In this document: positions 42,791 to 56,282 of the stretch, piece by piece | Layout: every line of letters starts with the position of its first letter | Numbering within the stretch: the first letter of the stretch is position 1 | Assembly: GCA_963693365.1 (NCBI GenBank) | Contig: CAVNZM010000016.1 | Location: 7,378,001-7,442,000 of the forward strand | Length of the DNA: 64,000 nucleotides | Direction of reading: 5' to 3' | Origin: Amoebidium appalachense | Taxonomy: Eukaryota > Ichthyosporea | The notes under the pieces: model-generated | Database searches by the model: none | Told to the model about the DNA's origin: nothing | The model's input: only the letters and a program-made list of their open reading frames with translations | Position numbers and translations under genes: made by a program

Positions 42791-44176
42791 CGTGTGTGTG
42801 TGTGTGTGTGCGTGTGTGCGTGTATGTATGTAAGGCGCCACACGGACACAAGAGCGCACCTGTTTTTATGCACCGTGCTTGTATGTTAGTGGTTGTACAC
42901 ACATTAAGATACTGGTGCAGGTGCAGTTGTGTCCGTGTGCGCGTGCTGTGCGTGTGCGTGGAAGTGTGGGTGTATATGCAGGGTGTCGTGTGTGTGGTGG
43001 GGGCTCCTGTGTGGGTGTGTGTACCTGTATGGTGCCAGGGTAAGCACGAGAGCCCATGTGTTGTGAAACTGCGTATCTGTGTACACGTGCTGCTAGCAGT
43101 GCCTCACTGAACCTTTGCGCTGGAGCACGAGTTTACGTATAACAGACCAGAAGCCATGTGCTGGGGGCCCAAGAAAGTACGGTAGAAAGGGATCTTTAGA
43201 TCATGTCCTCGGACTTTTGGAACAATAGGCTGCTCTTCAGGGTTTGCTTGCCTACAACGACACGCGCTACCGAGCCCCTTCTTGCGGTCCTCATATCCAT
43301 TCACATCTCTATTACATTTTATCAGGTGCGCTGGCACCTTGCAAGTCCTGCGACCAACAACTTAACTCTTTACCAACCACACTTTAGCTTTATTACTATT
43401 GTACAAACTAACTATATAGCGTGTTCTGTGCAGCGGAGAGAGTGAAGTCCATGTGACAGAGAGCGAACTGTAGTTTGCGTAACAGTCATTAGCGCACATT
43501 ATTTCATTAACGTCAACCAATACCTGCGCTTATCGCTAATGGATCGGAGCGAAGCAAACGCGGCAAACAGAGACCAGCACCGGGCGGTAAAACGAGACGG
43601 GCGTATCGTCACACTTCCTTTTCGCAAGGCTAAGACATCGTAAGTATCAGTCGATTATCCGCCTCCATCCAACCTATATTGCCAGCATCAGAGGGTAGCT
43701 GGTAATGGCTATGCACGTAGAATGCAGGATAGGTCTCTACAGGGGTGGAAGAGAAGGCCCGAAGGATGGGAACTACTGCACCGAGACATGGGATACTTGA
43801 GGGATACATCATATCGTGTGTAGAAGTAGGGCAAGTAATGAAGTACATGTTAGACGACCACACATTACGCGGCCGGGGCAACAGCCGGGGTATTTCAGTA
43901 AGCACTTTGCTGTTACAGCGGGACAACTCATGGCATACGCACGACTAATTGTGGAGGACGACCCTCGATCATGCCTCTCGACTGGGTGCATCATCCCTGG
44001 GTACTTGACTGTTAGGCTGCAGACTCTCGGCAGGCACCAATTTTCACCTACTATTTTAATAGCTATGGCATAGATCAAGCACCCGTTATATGCGGGGCTG
44101 CCATTTCATTGTTATGCTGGTCGGTGCCGGAACATGAAGCCGTTCTGTCGTTGACCAGACATCTCCCTACAGAAAA
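42254..44176. other. Intergenic between lipase and RPL31
   Basis: C-rich DNA at 42,500-42,650, GT-rich with (TC)n at 42,730-43,030, then ordinary-complexity DNA at 43,100-44,170. Several 60-98-codon open frames at 43,630-44,080 on both strands lack recognisable domains. CCAAT at about 44,038 may belong to the RPL31 promoter. Confidence 0.5.
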
Positions 44177-46197
44177 ATGGCACCACCCAAGGGCGAGGGT
44201 AAAGGCAAGCGCCGCAAGGCAGTTAGCGATGTCATCAGCCGCGAGTACACCATCCACCTGCACAAGCACGTGCACGGGGTGTAAGTTGACCCTGCTTGTC
44301 CTAGCGCCAGCATGCACGTGTCCATACACCTAACACAGGGCACAAACTGCATTGTGCAGGCACAAAACTCATGCACAGAGCACATACACATACACACTTC
44401 GCACGCATACATATGCACATACGGGCACTCACACACATCCTCTTCCCTGAGTCGGTCTGTCGTCTCACACTCTCGCCATTTTGCTACTCCCTCTATCGGT
44501 TCGTCTATGTTGCCTATGCTTGCGCACACCTTCATCATCACCCATTTGTTCTTGCCTTTTTTGATGTGCACGCACACAACAGAATTCTCATAGTGTGTGC
44601 ACACCGACGTATGTGTTCTGTTTTCTTCTCGTCCTGTATTTTGCAATAGCACACTTAACTAGACACCCACACCGCATCACAGTCAACCTAGCTAACCTGT
44701 TGGAACACACCCCCTGGACGGGCCTGTACTGCCGGGCTGTATCCGATCATCGTCGATAGCTGTAGGCAGGTCTTCAGAGAAAGCCACAGTGGGTCTTTCT
44801 CTTTGCCTTTTTTCGTTTGCCGTTAGTGTCTCTTGGCAGGTTGCATCTCTCCACGATCAGAATTTACCCAAGACATCTGAACCTTTTGTAGGCAAGAGCA
44901 TCGCGACCAAAGACTGGGAGTGTGCATGGAGGAATGGCTAGCACTTTTTATTCATTGTGCAAGCCTACACTTTTCCATATTGCGGCGTAAGGACCTGAAT
45001 ACGACACTCTGAGAAGGGAGATGGCGGCTGGAGGTATCGAGACCAGCTAGGAGGGAATAATGGGCAGAGTGGCTTAGACGAGTGGGCTGTTGGGAACTCT
45101 GGGAAGTCCTATAATTCTTATTCTTCAAGCACCCACCAACCTGCACACACTCGATGCATCCAACTCTGCTATATGTGTCGTGTGCTGCCATATGCAGGCA
45201 AGCAGGGGCGGCATGGGGCAATCATAGGCGGTGCAGTGCACGGTAATGTGGTGCAGGCATCGATGTAACACGTGTGGTGTCTGTAGGCACTGATCTAGTG
45301 TGTGTGGGTGTGCACATCGTGATATCATATTGGTACGTCCAATGAATGATACCATGCTTGGGTGCACGTATAGTGATGTGTTTGTATCAATCTGCAGGCA
45401 GTTCAAGAAGAGGGCGCCACGGGCCATCAAGGCCGTGAAGGCGTTTGCCAGCAAGGCCATGGGCACCAAGGATGTGCGCCTCGACACGCGCCTCAACAAG
45501 CACATCTGGTCCAGCGGCGTGCGCAACGTGCCCAGGCGCGTGCGTGTGCGTCTGAGCCGCAAGCGCAACGAGGACGAGGATGCCGAGGAGAAGCTCTACA
45601 CCCTCGTCACCTTCGTGCCCGTCGCTGACTTCCACGGTGCGTGCACGTGCTGGGGGGAGGGGGGCTACAGGGGCGTGTGTCTGGGGAGAGAGAGTGCGGG
45701 GTGGTGTTTTTTTGGGGAGCGGGGGCGGGGAGTCAAATTAAGGGAATAATGTTGGGGGTGTGTGTGCGCTCCTGTATTCGGGGTTGGCTATCGTGCAGGT
45801 GCTGCGTGGAAGCCTTTGCTGGTGGTTTATGGGTATGGTGCTGGTGGTGGTAGTGGAGGGGGGATGATGGGGGGATAGTTGCAGCCATGTGTGTGTGGGG
45901 CATAATGAGACCGTGGGGATGAGGGGAGAGGAGAATGTTTAGGGTGGTGGCGAATGTGTTTGTGCAGCGGGCACGTGGGTTAGAGTTCTGTCATTGGATA
46001 GGTGTGGGTTCGAATTTTTCCTGCACGTGTGTGTGGGTACTGTTTGTGCTTGCATGCATGTGTGGGGTGTGCATGAGGGTGGTGAGGTTGTTTGGGTATG
46101 TGTGTGTTGGGTGTTTTTGGGTTTGATAAGCCTGTTTTGTGACTGACACATTGCGCCGTGTGCAGGCCTGGAGACCAAGGTTGTCGACGAGGAGTAA
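44177..46197 (+). CDS. RPL31: 60S ribosomal protein L31 (eL31), 124 aa
   Basis: Cytosolic large-subunit ribosomal protein at the nascent-chain exit side. Three exons: 44,177-44,280, 45,398-45,636, 46,166-46,197, joined in phases 2 and 1 with GT-AG ends. The chain starts [20 protein letters not shown], continues [20 protein letters not shown], and contains the family signatures [32 protein letters not shown] and [11 protein letters not shown], ending LETKVVDEE. Length equals the usual 120-125 residues. The stop TAA overlaps an AATAAA signal (TAAATAAAG). Introns of 1.1 kb and 0.5 kb are relatively free of long microsatellites compared with FARSB. Confidence 0.96.
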
Positions 46198-46202
46198 ATA
46201 AA
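46196..46202 (+). terminator. AATAAA overlapping the RPL31 stop codon
   Basis: GAGTAAATAAAG: the stop triplet (46,195-46,197) and the AATAAA hexamer (46,197-46,202) overlap, leaving a very short 3' UTR. Confidence 0.6.
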
Positions 46203-47388
46203 GTCCCTGTGGGATACCCCTCGTCCATGCGGTCCTTGTTTGTGTTTTTTTTTTGGGGGGGGGGGGGGGGTTGCACTTCAAAGGGTGCCGGGTAATGATA
46301 TGTGTTGGGTACGTGCATGGTGTCTGGTGTGTCTGTGCACTTACTGTGTCTGCCACGATGTACGGCCGACGTGTCCATGTGTGTATTTGGTGGGGCATAT
46401 GAAGGGGGCATAGAGTTGAGGGGGGTGATGTGAGGACGGGGAGGGGGGGGGGGGGGGGTCGTGGCTGCTTGCCGTGTGCTGCTAGCAGACATTGTGATTT
46501 TGCATGCTTGTCACTGCTGTTTCTAATGCGGTGCACATGGTCTTGCATTCAGAGCATGTGAGTGCTACAAGCATATTGGTTTGCACCGAGTTTGCAAGTG
46601 TGTCGTGCACTTTGCAACGTTTCTTGCTTTTTGTCTCTCCCCCCCCCCCCCTGCGGCCCAAATTTGGTCCCAACCCAATTGATATACCCAACCATGCTCA
46701 TACGTTGCACCCATGCTTAAACAGTAATGTGCATGCCAAAGCCAACAAGTCAAGGAGAAAGAGAAACCCCTTTTGTGTCTATTTCTTCACTGCTCGGAAT
46801 TTATGCAGTCGATCGCGCGATCGAAAGTCAGTGCATGGGCTCAGTAACGTTCTGGTGGATCCGTGAACAATATTTGGTGTTGGGTCAACATATAGCTTGC
46901 CTTTTTCGAGTGATTGCAATCTCCCGATTTATATGGGTAGTTTTACTGAGCTCTTTGGCATGTGTTGCAAATAAGCCAGAGCACAAGGATAAATTATGTG
47001 TTCTGCACTGCATAGACGTCGATCTAAAGACCAGCTTCAGACTTATAAGGTGCGACTATCACGTGCTGTAATGCCGTTCATCAGATTGCTATATATATTC
47101 TGCAGCGTGCGAGTGTGTGTGGTATAGGTACATGTGTACTGCGCATACAAGTGGCTGTGATGGGCAGGCACGTGTGCACATGGCAATGTGTGTGTACATG
47201 TACGGGCTATAACAGAGGTAGGGGTGTGTGTGTGTGTGTGCCGTTGGTCGTGGTTGTGCTACGCACCCACCAACAGCATAAATTCATACATTGCACTGCA
47301 CTTTACTGTATCGCCCATACAACCCGCACCCGCATACAAATGTAATCACAACACATTCATTCCTTCTACGTGCATCCACCCCCATGAT
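46203..47388. other. Intergenic between convergent RPL31 and RPC7
   Basis: Unique DNA with G runs at 46,255-46,270 and 46,441-46,459 and a C run at 46,640-46,652. No gene is seen on either strand. Confidence 0.55.
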
Positions 47389-49120
47389 CTAGAATGTTGG
47401 TTCATCATCCCCATCATCCATATCATCCCCCTCCCCATCATCAAAGTAACTCTCAATATAATCATTTGCTTCCTCTTCCTCTTCCTCCTCCACACACTCT
47501 CCCTCCTCCTCCTCCTCCTTCTCTCCCTCTTTCTCTTCATCCTCCCTCTCTCTCTTCTCCAATTCTCTCAACTGTTCCTCACTCATTAGTGCTCTCTGTG
47601 CGGCTGTAACCTTCTGTCTCCTCTCCTTCTTTTTCTGCTTCCTGACTTGGTCTGCTGGCATCAACTCCTGTGGGTAGTGCTGTGTGCACACTGTCAGTAA
47701 ATTAAGGCAACTTAGGGGATAGTTTGCTGGCAATGTGATCGGGGGATCCAATCGATCGGAATCGATCAAATTCCAGTCTGTGAGCCGGGTGAAATTGTCA
47801 CTTTAGGGGCTTTTAATTACAAGCTGTCTAAGTTTCGAAGCTAGATCCAGAGGGAATGACCACATAAATTTGCCCTGAAAATAAAATCCTTCAAATAAGG
47901 TGGGGGGTGATTACATAAAAAAGTTTTAATTTCAGCCCCTCGTAGGGCCTTATTCTACCCTCTCTATAATTGCTTATGCTAAGCAAAACATGGGTGCCTC
48001 AACTGAGGCCTACCACTCCCCCGGACAAAATGATTCTGGGTAATTACCCCCCACTTTATAAGTGCATTTTCATTTTCTCCCAAAGTTTATGCGGTCAATC
48101 GTCCAGGAGCTAAGCGGGGTTTATAGTGCAAATCGAACTTTCGGACAGTTCGGCATCAATTGATCGACTGGATCAATTTTGGAATTTGGTCGATCTCGAT
48201 CCGTTGCGCACCCCCAACTAAAATCCATCCCCTGAGTCTCCTTAAAGGCACACGTGTTTTGCTATCTTTAACCTCCAGAGCATAGGCGCACAAAGAGCAT
48301 GCATGTGCACACACACCGAGACAAAAGGCATGCATGTGTATACACACCCATCCCACAATGCTACCCCCGCACATGACAACACCACGGCACAAGCAGATCT
48401 CAAGCACAAAGCCAAACACCTAATGACCCAGGAAATATTGACCATTCACAGTGAGCAGCAGACACCCTAATTAGAAGCTGTGCGGTGGGACTTGTGCTCA
48501 TATCAAATATTGTGGTGTGCAGCCATGTAAAACCGACATGCACAGAAACTATCACCACCGATGCACAGACAAAAACACATGCACTCATTCACACTGACAA
48601 GACCACAGGGTTACCCCCCACAGATGCAAAAGGTGCCACATGCAGACAACCATGCAAACAGAAACACATACAAATGAGCGCCATCGTGTCTCCTTAGCAC
48701 ACACCATCTATGCAACCAAATTTCTAACGTAATGTCTAGACCCGTGCATACACACCACTTGCCAGACACCATGCAGCCCTAAATGGGTTAAACCAAGGTC
48801 TGCGCCAGTGTACATATGCCCATGCAAGCAGACGGCTGCTAGACAATCACGTGTGGGGTAGGTACATGTGCAGGGTGTGTCTGTGTCCATGTATGAATAC
48901 GGTAACCAAGCATCAATGCAGTGTCTACATGCGTATGGGTAGGTGAATTGGTTGCACACGTGTGTGTGTGTCTGTCTGTGTGTGTGTGTGTGTTAATGTG
49001 TGTGCGCGCACGTGTGTGTATCCAGTGAGTGTGAATGAATGGGTGGGAAGGGGTGTGTGTGGGCAGTGAATGTGGATGTGGGTGGGAGGGTGTGTGTGTG
49101 TATGTGTGTGTGTGTGTGTA

Positions 49121-49180
<60 letters not shown>

Positions 49181-49814
49181 CGCGCACGCGCACGTGTGTA
49201 CAATGAGTATGGATGGGTGGGTAAGATTATGTATGTGCGTGCTAACCCTAACATTGCCATTTATATATGCAACCCACCTTCCATGCTGCCCCAGTAATAG
49301 TTGATCTGATGTTTGGTGGGGGTGCAGCCCCCTGCCTGTATTTGTCCGTGTATCTTTCTAGCTCGTTCTTGGGCCGTGGCACCGCCACAAAACATCTGCC
49401 CAGCTGCATGGCACGTGACAGCTCGTAGCAGCGCCGCACCATAAACTCCATGTCTGCATGCACACAAATTTAGTCACCAAAAATATCCCCCCCCCCCCCC
49501 CTCTTCCCTCCGTGTCTCCTTTGAACACATGTGACCGTTTGCAAGAATTCAGTCCCCACAAGTCAACACAGCAGTACATACGGACAATCAGAAACACACA
49601 GGCAGAGAGATAGGTGTTGAACAGCATCGTGCGGCTACAGCGGTTACGAAGAGGATTAGGGCACAGGGAGGAAGGGTGTGGGTGGGCCAGAAAGGGGAAG
49701 GGAACATACAGCCACGAGTAGACAAAAAAACATGACATGTAGAGGCGCACTACCAATGCCCATATGCACACTCTCTATAATTGTTTGTGCTTCAAAGGTA
49801 CCCCGGGGAAGGAA

Positions 49815-49845
<31 letters not shown>

Positions 49846-50483
49846 GGGGGGTTTAAATGCGGAACACGGTACGAAGTACGCATACACGAAGGACACATGC
49901 AAAGGCAAACATTCAAGTTTGCAACATCAGCCATGCGCACAGTATGTGTCATAAGCAGAGCCCATCCTCAGGGAGGGCCCAAGTCATCAATCGAATCTGA
50001 GTTTCGACCCCTTAGCCCGCGTATATACGACTCTCCAACTCAGACTCAGCATCAACTGAACTTGGGAGGGTCAACCCGTCTTGATCAAAGACGAGCAGGG
50101 TTGCTTATGCAAGCAAGGGAGCAAAACGGTGAATATGTGTGCGCAAATTAATGCAGTGCAGCGGAAAATGCGTATGTGCTTACAGATGCACGACACAGAG
50201 CAACCATGCCCGGTTGCATGGAAGTAAAGCGGTCTCCACACAGTGGTCTGTCCTGAAAGGACACCTCTGAAAGAAAACTGGGGGGGTTTGAATGCGGAAC
50301 ACGGTACGAAGCACGCATACACGATGAGAAGCATGGTGCAGGACACATGCAAAGGCAAACATTCAAGTATGCAGCATCAGCCGGGAGGGGGGGGGGGGGG
50401 GGGGTTTGAATGCGGAACACGGTACGAAGTACGCATAAACGAAGGACAAATGCAAAGGCAAACATTCAAGTATGCAACATCAG

Positions 50484-50524
<41 letters not shown>

Positions 50525-50845
50525 GGGAGGGGGGGAGGGAGGGGTACGCATAACAGCATGAAAAAAAACATTAGAGGGGTGCACTCATGCTTAGTTGTAT
50601 TGTGTTTTCACCTCCGGGTTGAAGAAAGGCAGGGAGGGGGGGGGGAAGGGGGGGGGGGGGGGGAGGGGGAGGGGGGGAAAGGAGGAAGACAGACCTTTAT
50701 GTGTGTGTGTGTGGGGGGTGGGGGGGGGACTGGAGAAGGGAGGGTAGAATGTGTTACAGAGTACGACGTAAACATTCACGACTCACAGCACAAAGCAGAC
50801 TGCAAACCATGCATACGGAATATGCATTATTTATAAGGGGAAAAA

Positions 50846-50876
<31 letters not shown>

Positions 50877-50999
50877 GGAGAGAGAGAGAGAGAGGGTGAA
50901 GGTGGGCCGTAGGGAAATGCAGGTTCATCAACATCTAAGTTTTTTTTTTTTTTTTTTGCTGTGTGTGTGTGTGTGTGGGTTGGGGGTGGTGGTGGTGGT

Positions 51000-51036
<37 letters not shown>

Positions 51037-51880
51037 TGGAGGAGGAGGAGGGGGGGGGGGGGGGGGGGGGGGAGAGATAGAGATAGAGAGAGAGAGAGGA
51101 AGATAGAGAGATACAGAGGGGGTGCGGGGAGTGGAAGGGGGGAGAGGGGGGGGGGGGGGGGAGAGAGAGAGAGAAGGCGAGGGAGAGATAGGGAAAGGGA
51201 GAGGGGAGGGGGAGGTTTGAATGCGTCAAAAAGTACGAAGTACACAAGAACAAACGGATAACACGATGCAGAATGCAAGCCATACATAAAGAGTATGCAT
51301 AATAAGCAGAGCCCATCCTCAGGGGGGGCCCACGTCATCCACAGTACCCGAGTTTCGACCTGGGGGGGAAGGGACAGAGAGAGGCAGAGAGAGAGGGGGG
51401 GAGACAGAGAGAGAGAGAGAGAAAGCCAGCAAAACAGCCTCGAAGGGAGAAATACACACAAGAGAAAGAAAGCAAGAAAGAGAGAGGGGGAGAGGAGAGG
51501 AGGGATAGGAAAAGGGAGAGAGAGCAAGAGCTTGCCCTCTATCTTCGCTTCTCCAGGGAGCAACCAATGCGTGTCTAGCACCCACAGTAACAAAAAAAAA
51601 CACAGACAGAAGCAACAGCACGGGGCTTAAAAATAGAGAAGGAGTTCGCTGGTGCAGGTGCACACACAAGAGGTTGCAAGCAAAAGGCTTAGGCACAAAC
51701 ACACGTTGGAGCCTACCGTCAAAGAGCAGATGCGCAAGCGAACACATGCACTTTTATACGCACACAGCACGTGCGCATCCTCCCCCACCCCCTGCACAGA
51801 CACACAGACACAGACGCACACATGCACGCACGCACACACACACGCGCGCGCACGCACCGCACGGACCCACGCACCCCCCC

Positions 51881-51911
<31 letters not shown>

Positions 51912-52192
51912 ACATACACAAACACACACACACAAACACACACACACACGGCACGGGCACAGCCTAAGGACACACAATGCAGAAAACGTTTTACGCATGG
52001 GCACAAAGTCAAACGCTATTTTTCTACCCACCCTGCCACACAGCCCCAACCATGCCTGCGCGTGCGCGCGTCTTGAGAGAATTCTACGCATCCACATGCA
52101 CACCCGCATACATAAGCGCATATAAAATCCCCCGCACGTTCACAAAAAGCACAAAACACACACGCACACGCACACGCACACGCACACACACA

Positions 52193-52241
<49 letters not shown>

Positions 52242-52537
52242 CCCTCCCCCCCCCCCAGCATGCAAACACAGGCACGCGCACGCACGCGCACACACACACA
52301 CGCACGCGCACGCACACACACGCACGCACACACACGCACACACACGCACGCACCTTGGTCCTCGTCTAGGGGCTGGGGGTCTGTTGCCCTTGGCGGGAAC
52401 AGTGGCGGTGGCTGCTGGTGCAGGGCTGCCGCAAGGCCCTGGGCCCCGCCAAGCGCCGCAAGTCTGGCCGGGTCAAGGGGGGTGCCCGCGTGCATGGGCG
52501 GGCCACCCCGCCCACGTCCACGTCCGCGCCCTGCCAT
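47389..52537 (-). CDS. POLR3G: RNA polymerase III subunit RPC7 (Rpc31/POLR3G-like), about 216 aa
   Basis: Subunit of the Pol III initiation subcomplex in the nucleus. Three exons on the minus strand: 52,537-52,354, 49,453-49,278 and about 47,679-47,389; frames join in phases 1 and 0. The start [12 protein letters not shown] and [10 protein letters not shown] match the family N-terminus. The middle exon encodes [16 protein letters not shown] ... [13 protein letters not shown], aligned by eye with the family's conserved ELR...ERYSKRY region. The last exon has [20 protein letters not shown], a long Glu-rich acidic stretch and the diagnostic end [21 protein letters not shown]. Total length is close to the family's 220. 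The third acceptor could instead be 9 nt downstream. The 2.9-kb first intron is packed with sense copies of the dispersed element. Confidence 0.88.
48960..49200. repeat. (GT)n with GC-alternating end in RPC7 intron 2
   Basis: GT-rich block with a pure (GT) core at about 49,125-49,172 and GCGCGCGCGC at 49,173-49,184. This is Z-DNA-prone alternation within the second RPC7 intron. Confidence 0.85.
49815..50030 (-). mobile_element. Dispersed poly-C-tailed element, full-length copy D
   Basis: On the minus strand it runs from TATACGCGGGCTAAGGGGTC at about 50,030 to CGCATTTAAAC and a C run at 49,843-49,815. It lies in RPC7 intron 1, sense orientation. It differs from copy B at 2091 by a few substitutions and a 15-bp deletion (GATGAGAAGCATGGT block, plus strand). 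Confidence 0.8.
50280..50383 (-). mobile_element. Dispersed element, 5'-truncated copy E
   Basis: On the minus strand begins at GGCTGATGCTGCATACTTG, ends CGCATTCAAAC and C residues at 50,286-50,280. It starts immediately after the C run of the adjacent copy F, giving a head-to-tail arrangement. Confidence 0.75.
50388..50486 (-). mobile_element. Dispersed element, 5'-truncated copy F
   Basis: Truncated at the same point as copy E (GGCTGATGTTGCATACTTG) and carrying the same internal deletion as copy D. It is flanked by a C run (minus strand) on both sides; the 5' one, at 50,487-50,523, may be the tail of a lost unit. Confidence 0.75.
50743..50837 (-). mobile_element. Dispersed element, divergent copy G
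   Basis: Shares the layout GTTACAGAGTACGACGTA plus a GCATACGG-AATATGCATTAT block with other copies, but with many differences. Sense relative to RPC7. Confidence 0.5.
50940..51200. repeat. T17, (GT)n, poly-G and (GA)n composite tract
   Basis: A T run at 50,940-50,957, (GT)n, then purine-only DNA rich in G runs and GAGAGA to about 51,200. On the RPC7 sense strand this is a pyrimidine tract of more than 200 nt. Confidence 0.85.
51213..51362 (-). mobile_element. Dispersed element, subfamily 2, copy H
   Basis: On the minus strand: AGGTCGAAACTCGGGTACTG, then GGGCTCTGCTTATTATGCAT, GTACTTTTTGACGCATTCAA and a pyrimidine tail. The same variant occurs at 55,198, so at least two subfamilies exist. In RPC7 intron 1, sense. 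Confidence 0.8.
51840..52350. repeat. (CA)n and C-run block adjoining RPC7 exon 1
   Basis: CA-rich DNA with C runs at 51,875-51,897 and 52,247-52,257. In the sense strand of RPC7 it reads as GT-rich DNA and G runs immediately after the donor GTGCGTGCGTG. Confidence 0.85.
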
Positions 52538-53523
52538 CGTCCGTGCACGCGCAGAAAGAAGGTTTCTTTTTTTCGTGCAGCACACTCGCGGAACCGTGAC
52601 AAAACGCACACTCATAAGCTCAGAGCTGCAAGTGGAGCTTACATGTGTGCCGGGATAGACCAATTGATTTTGGGAGATAACCAATTTTGGGGATATCATA
52701 CAATCTCGATGACTGTTGTATGTTTAGCTTACAAAAGCCCAATAGCTGTTTAAAAAGCTGAATAAAGAAATATAATAACTATATGATTTCTTTTTCTGTA
52801 TGTGTGATTGAACCCGCATTTCCGACAAACTACAAAGTAAAAAGAGTTGGAGTGAATGCAAGTTACATGAAATTTATATTCCCCCTAGCTTTAGTCTGGG
52901 ATTTTCCAGGGTTTTGGCGCCAAAATTCCTAATATGTATCAGCAATCACCATGGCCTACTTCCGAATCGGGCCGATTTGCTGGCATATTGTACACATTCG
53001 GTGTTCGCAAACAATAAGTAATGCATTAGAGAGAGAAAAAAGCACATATCTGTAATAATATTATTTTAAGAGTACTTGGGTTGCTATAATTGCTATACCA
53101 CAGGAACATACATTTGGGGAAGGTCAAACATCTCTTGTGCATCATGAACCGATTGAATCGGCCTGGCCCATCGGCTCGACTCGGATGTCGGCGACACCTT
53201 GATTGCGTCATCGACGGCCAGTCGTCTCTTTTTCCTTCAAAGTTTTCGTTTCCTTTCAAACTTCCTCCCACCACCCTTTGCACAAAACACCCGTGTTACC
53301 GTGCTTAGTTGTCAACCAAAACACCCATCCATCACCCTAACTACTGGCTTTATAGAGCTTGAACCAGCTGGAAGGTGGCAACGTAGTTTTTGAGCCAAAT
53401 AGGAAGCTAACATTAGGGGTCGGTTTTTTGCGAGAGGCCTTTCTCCTACGTTACGAACTCGGCTCCTTGCGCCGACACTTTGAAAGGTCTCCTGGTGAGC
53501 AGCCCGCGGTGGTGAGCGGCAAA
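52538..53523. other. Divergent intergenic region between RPC7 and the E2 gene
   Basis: About 1 kb separates two divergently transcribed housekeeping genes, so both promoters should lie here. CCAAT occurs near 52,660. No TATA is obvious, and microsatellites are absent. No further gene is seen. Confidence 0.55.
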
Positions 53524-53614
53524 ATGAGCGCCGTAAAACGCATAGCTAAGGTGTGTGCGTGTGCGTGTGCGTGTGCGTGTGCGTGTGCGTGTGCGTGCGT
53601 GCGTGCGTGCGTGC

Positions 53615-53690
<76 letters not shown>

Positions 53691-53912
53691 CTGCGTGTGC
53701 CTGTGCGCGCGTGTGTGCGTGTAGCGGGCGTGTGCATGTGTTTGCGTGTTGGCCTGTCGTTATTGCGCGCGCGCGCGTGTGCCTGTGTGAGTGGTGCGTA
53801 CTTGCGTGCATGTCCTCTCAGGCCTGCTTTCCTTTGTGTGTGTGCTTGTCAGCGTGCGTGCGTGCGTGCGTGCGTGACCCTTTCGTGTTGGCGGACGTGT
53901 GTGTGTTTGTAC

Positions 53913-53996
<84 letters not shown>

Positions 53997-55633
53997 CGGG
54001 GGAGGTACGCGTGAAACCAGGACACTGGCATGTGTGCATGTCCGTGTGAGTGCGTGCGTGGGTGCTTGTACTGATGGTGCTGGTCGTGTGTGTGAATATG
54101 GTGTGCTGTCTCGGCCCTGACACCAAGAAGTGTGAGCGGTGTCGGCAAGGGCGTAGGGCCCCATCCATTTTTGCTCACAAGGCCGGCCCCCCCTCCCCCC
54201 TCCCCTCACCCCCCTCCCTCCCGTTCCCAGTATTCCCCCCTCCTCCTCCTTCTCCCCCCCCCCCCCCCCCCTTCCCCTCCCCCTCCGCCCCGGAAGATCC
54301 CGCACCTTTGCTGACTTGTTACAATGTACACCTCTTCCATTTTACAAAAAGCTGTCCCCCTCCCCCCCCCCCCCCCGCCTCCTTGGTGCTTTGATTCTTC
54401 ATACCCCCGCCTCTCCACCCATCTGTCCACCCACCATGCACGAGTGGTGTAGGTTCTGTTTTGTCGTTTTTCTTCTCTCTCCCCTTCGGCACTTTGCAGA
54501 GTTACTCTTTGTGCCTTGCCTCCACCCCACCCCCTGCTTACCATCTGCTATGGGGTACACAGGGATGGAGAGAGGGTGTGTGTGGGTGAGTGTGTGTATG
54601 CCGATGTTGTTTGTGTCAGTGTGTAGGGGGGCTGTCTAAGGAGAGGGCGGAGGTGGCGGTAGTGTGGGAAAGGAGGGATCCAGAAGTTATGTGGAGGTTG
54701 GCACACTGTTGCTCCTTTTCTGTGCTTTGACTTCCTCTGTTGCGTGGTGCGTGCGTACACATGTGCGTGTGTGCATGCAAATGTGTGTGTAAGATGTGCT
54801 GATGCACACACCTTGCTTGCATTTGTAGGTGTACATTTTTGTATGCCGCAATTCTTTGTGTGTGGTGGTGGTGATGTGTTTTGGTGTGTGTTTGTGTCTG
54901 CATAGGGGAGAGGTGTGGTGGTGGTGATGGGTTTTTGTGTGTGTTTGCGTGTGTATAGGGGAAGGGTGGGTGGTGGTGGTGGTCGGGGGGGAGAGGGGGG
55001 GGGGGGGGAGGGGGGCCATTATTGAGGAGGGGGATACCTTCTGCCTTTTCTTCTTAGGTGCACCCTAATTGTGTGTTGCTGCGCCTGTCCATGATGTGGT
55101 GGTGCTGTGTGCAGCGATTTGTGTTAGAAGTCTCTCTCTGCCCCCCCCCCCCCCCCTCCGCCCCCCCCCCCCCCCCCCCCCCCCCCCCTTAACGAGGGGA
55201 ATAGGTCGAAACTCGGGTACTGTGGATGACGTGGGCCCCCCCTGAGGATGGGCTCTGCTTATTATGCATACTCTTTATGTATGGCTTGCATTCTGCATCG
55301 TGTTATCCGTTTGTTCTTGTGTACTTCGTACTTTTTGACGCATTCAAAACCCCCCTCCCCCCACCCACCCACCCACCCACCCCACCCCACCCCACCCTCG
55401 GGGTATCGTATTCTGTAGCTTGTTCTAACCCCTTCCCCCTCATAATCCTTGTGTGTGCTTTGCGCTCTACATGTGTTGTTTGGCATGAATGTGTACTTTA
55501 TGCTGCATAGGGCATTCTAAACTGCCCCCCCCCCCCCCCCCCCCCCCCCTCCCTCCCTCCTTCTCCCCCTCTGCCCTCCTCAATCCCCCTCCCCCCACCC
55601 GATCGCACGCACACACGCACACACGCACGCGCA

Positions 55634-55687
<54 letters not shown>

Positions 55688-55767
55688 TACGCGCAAAGCT
55701 GATTCCCATTTTTGGGTGCTTATATTTTTCAGCATCACTGCCTCTGTGTAGATTTGCTCCCCCCCTG

Positions 55768-55848
<81 letters not shown>

Positions 55849-56215
55849 ATAAGTACAATGAAGTAAAAGGGGAACGGAAAAATAAGAATCCGTTGTATTA
55901 TTCGCAATGAATGTTTACTTCCTATTCCGTAACACATCTTACCCCCCCCCCCCCCCCCCCCCCCCCCGGCCCACCACCACCTCCACTGACGCATGCCCTC
56001 TAGGAGTATGCGGAGTTGATCGAGAACCCGTTGGCTGCATACCGCAACCTACAGGCAGATGAAAGCAACATGTTCCTGTGGTCGGGCCTGCTCGTGCCGG
56101 TAGGAGGGGTTTAATGGGTGGGGGGGTTCGTGCGCATGTGGAGGGTGGGAGACGGGGATCTTGCCGTGTGCACGTGTGTGGTGGTGACGGGGTGGGTGGA
56201 CGTGCCCGCGGGAGT

Positions 56216-56282
<67 letters not shown>

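Noticed and set aside
43630-44080. Overlapping 67-98-codon open frames on both strands before RPL31
   Set aside because: Mutually overlapping, no recognisable motif, and no splice or promoter evidence to choose one.
45970-46030. tRNA-like segment (GTGGGTTAGAG ... GGGTTCGAA) in RPL31 intron 2
   Set aside because: A-box and B-box look-alikes are present, but the T stem does not pair and no full cloverleaf forms. At best a decayed tRNA-derived relic.
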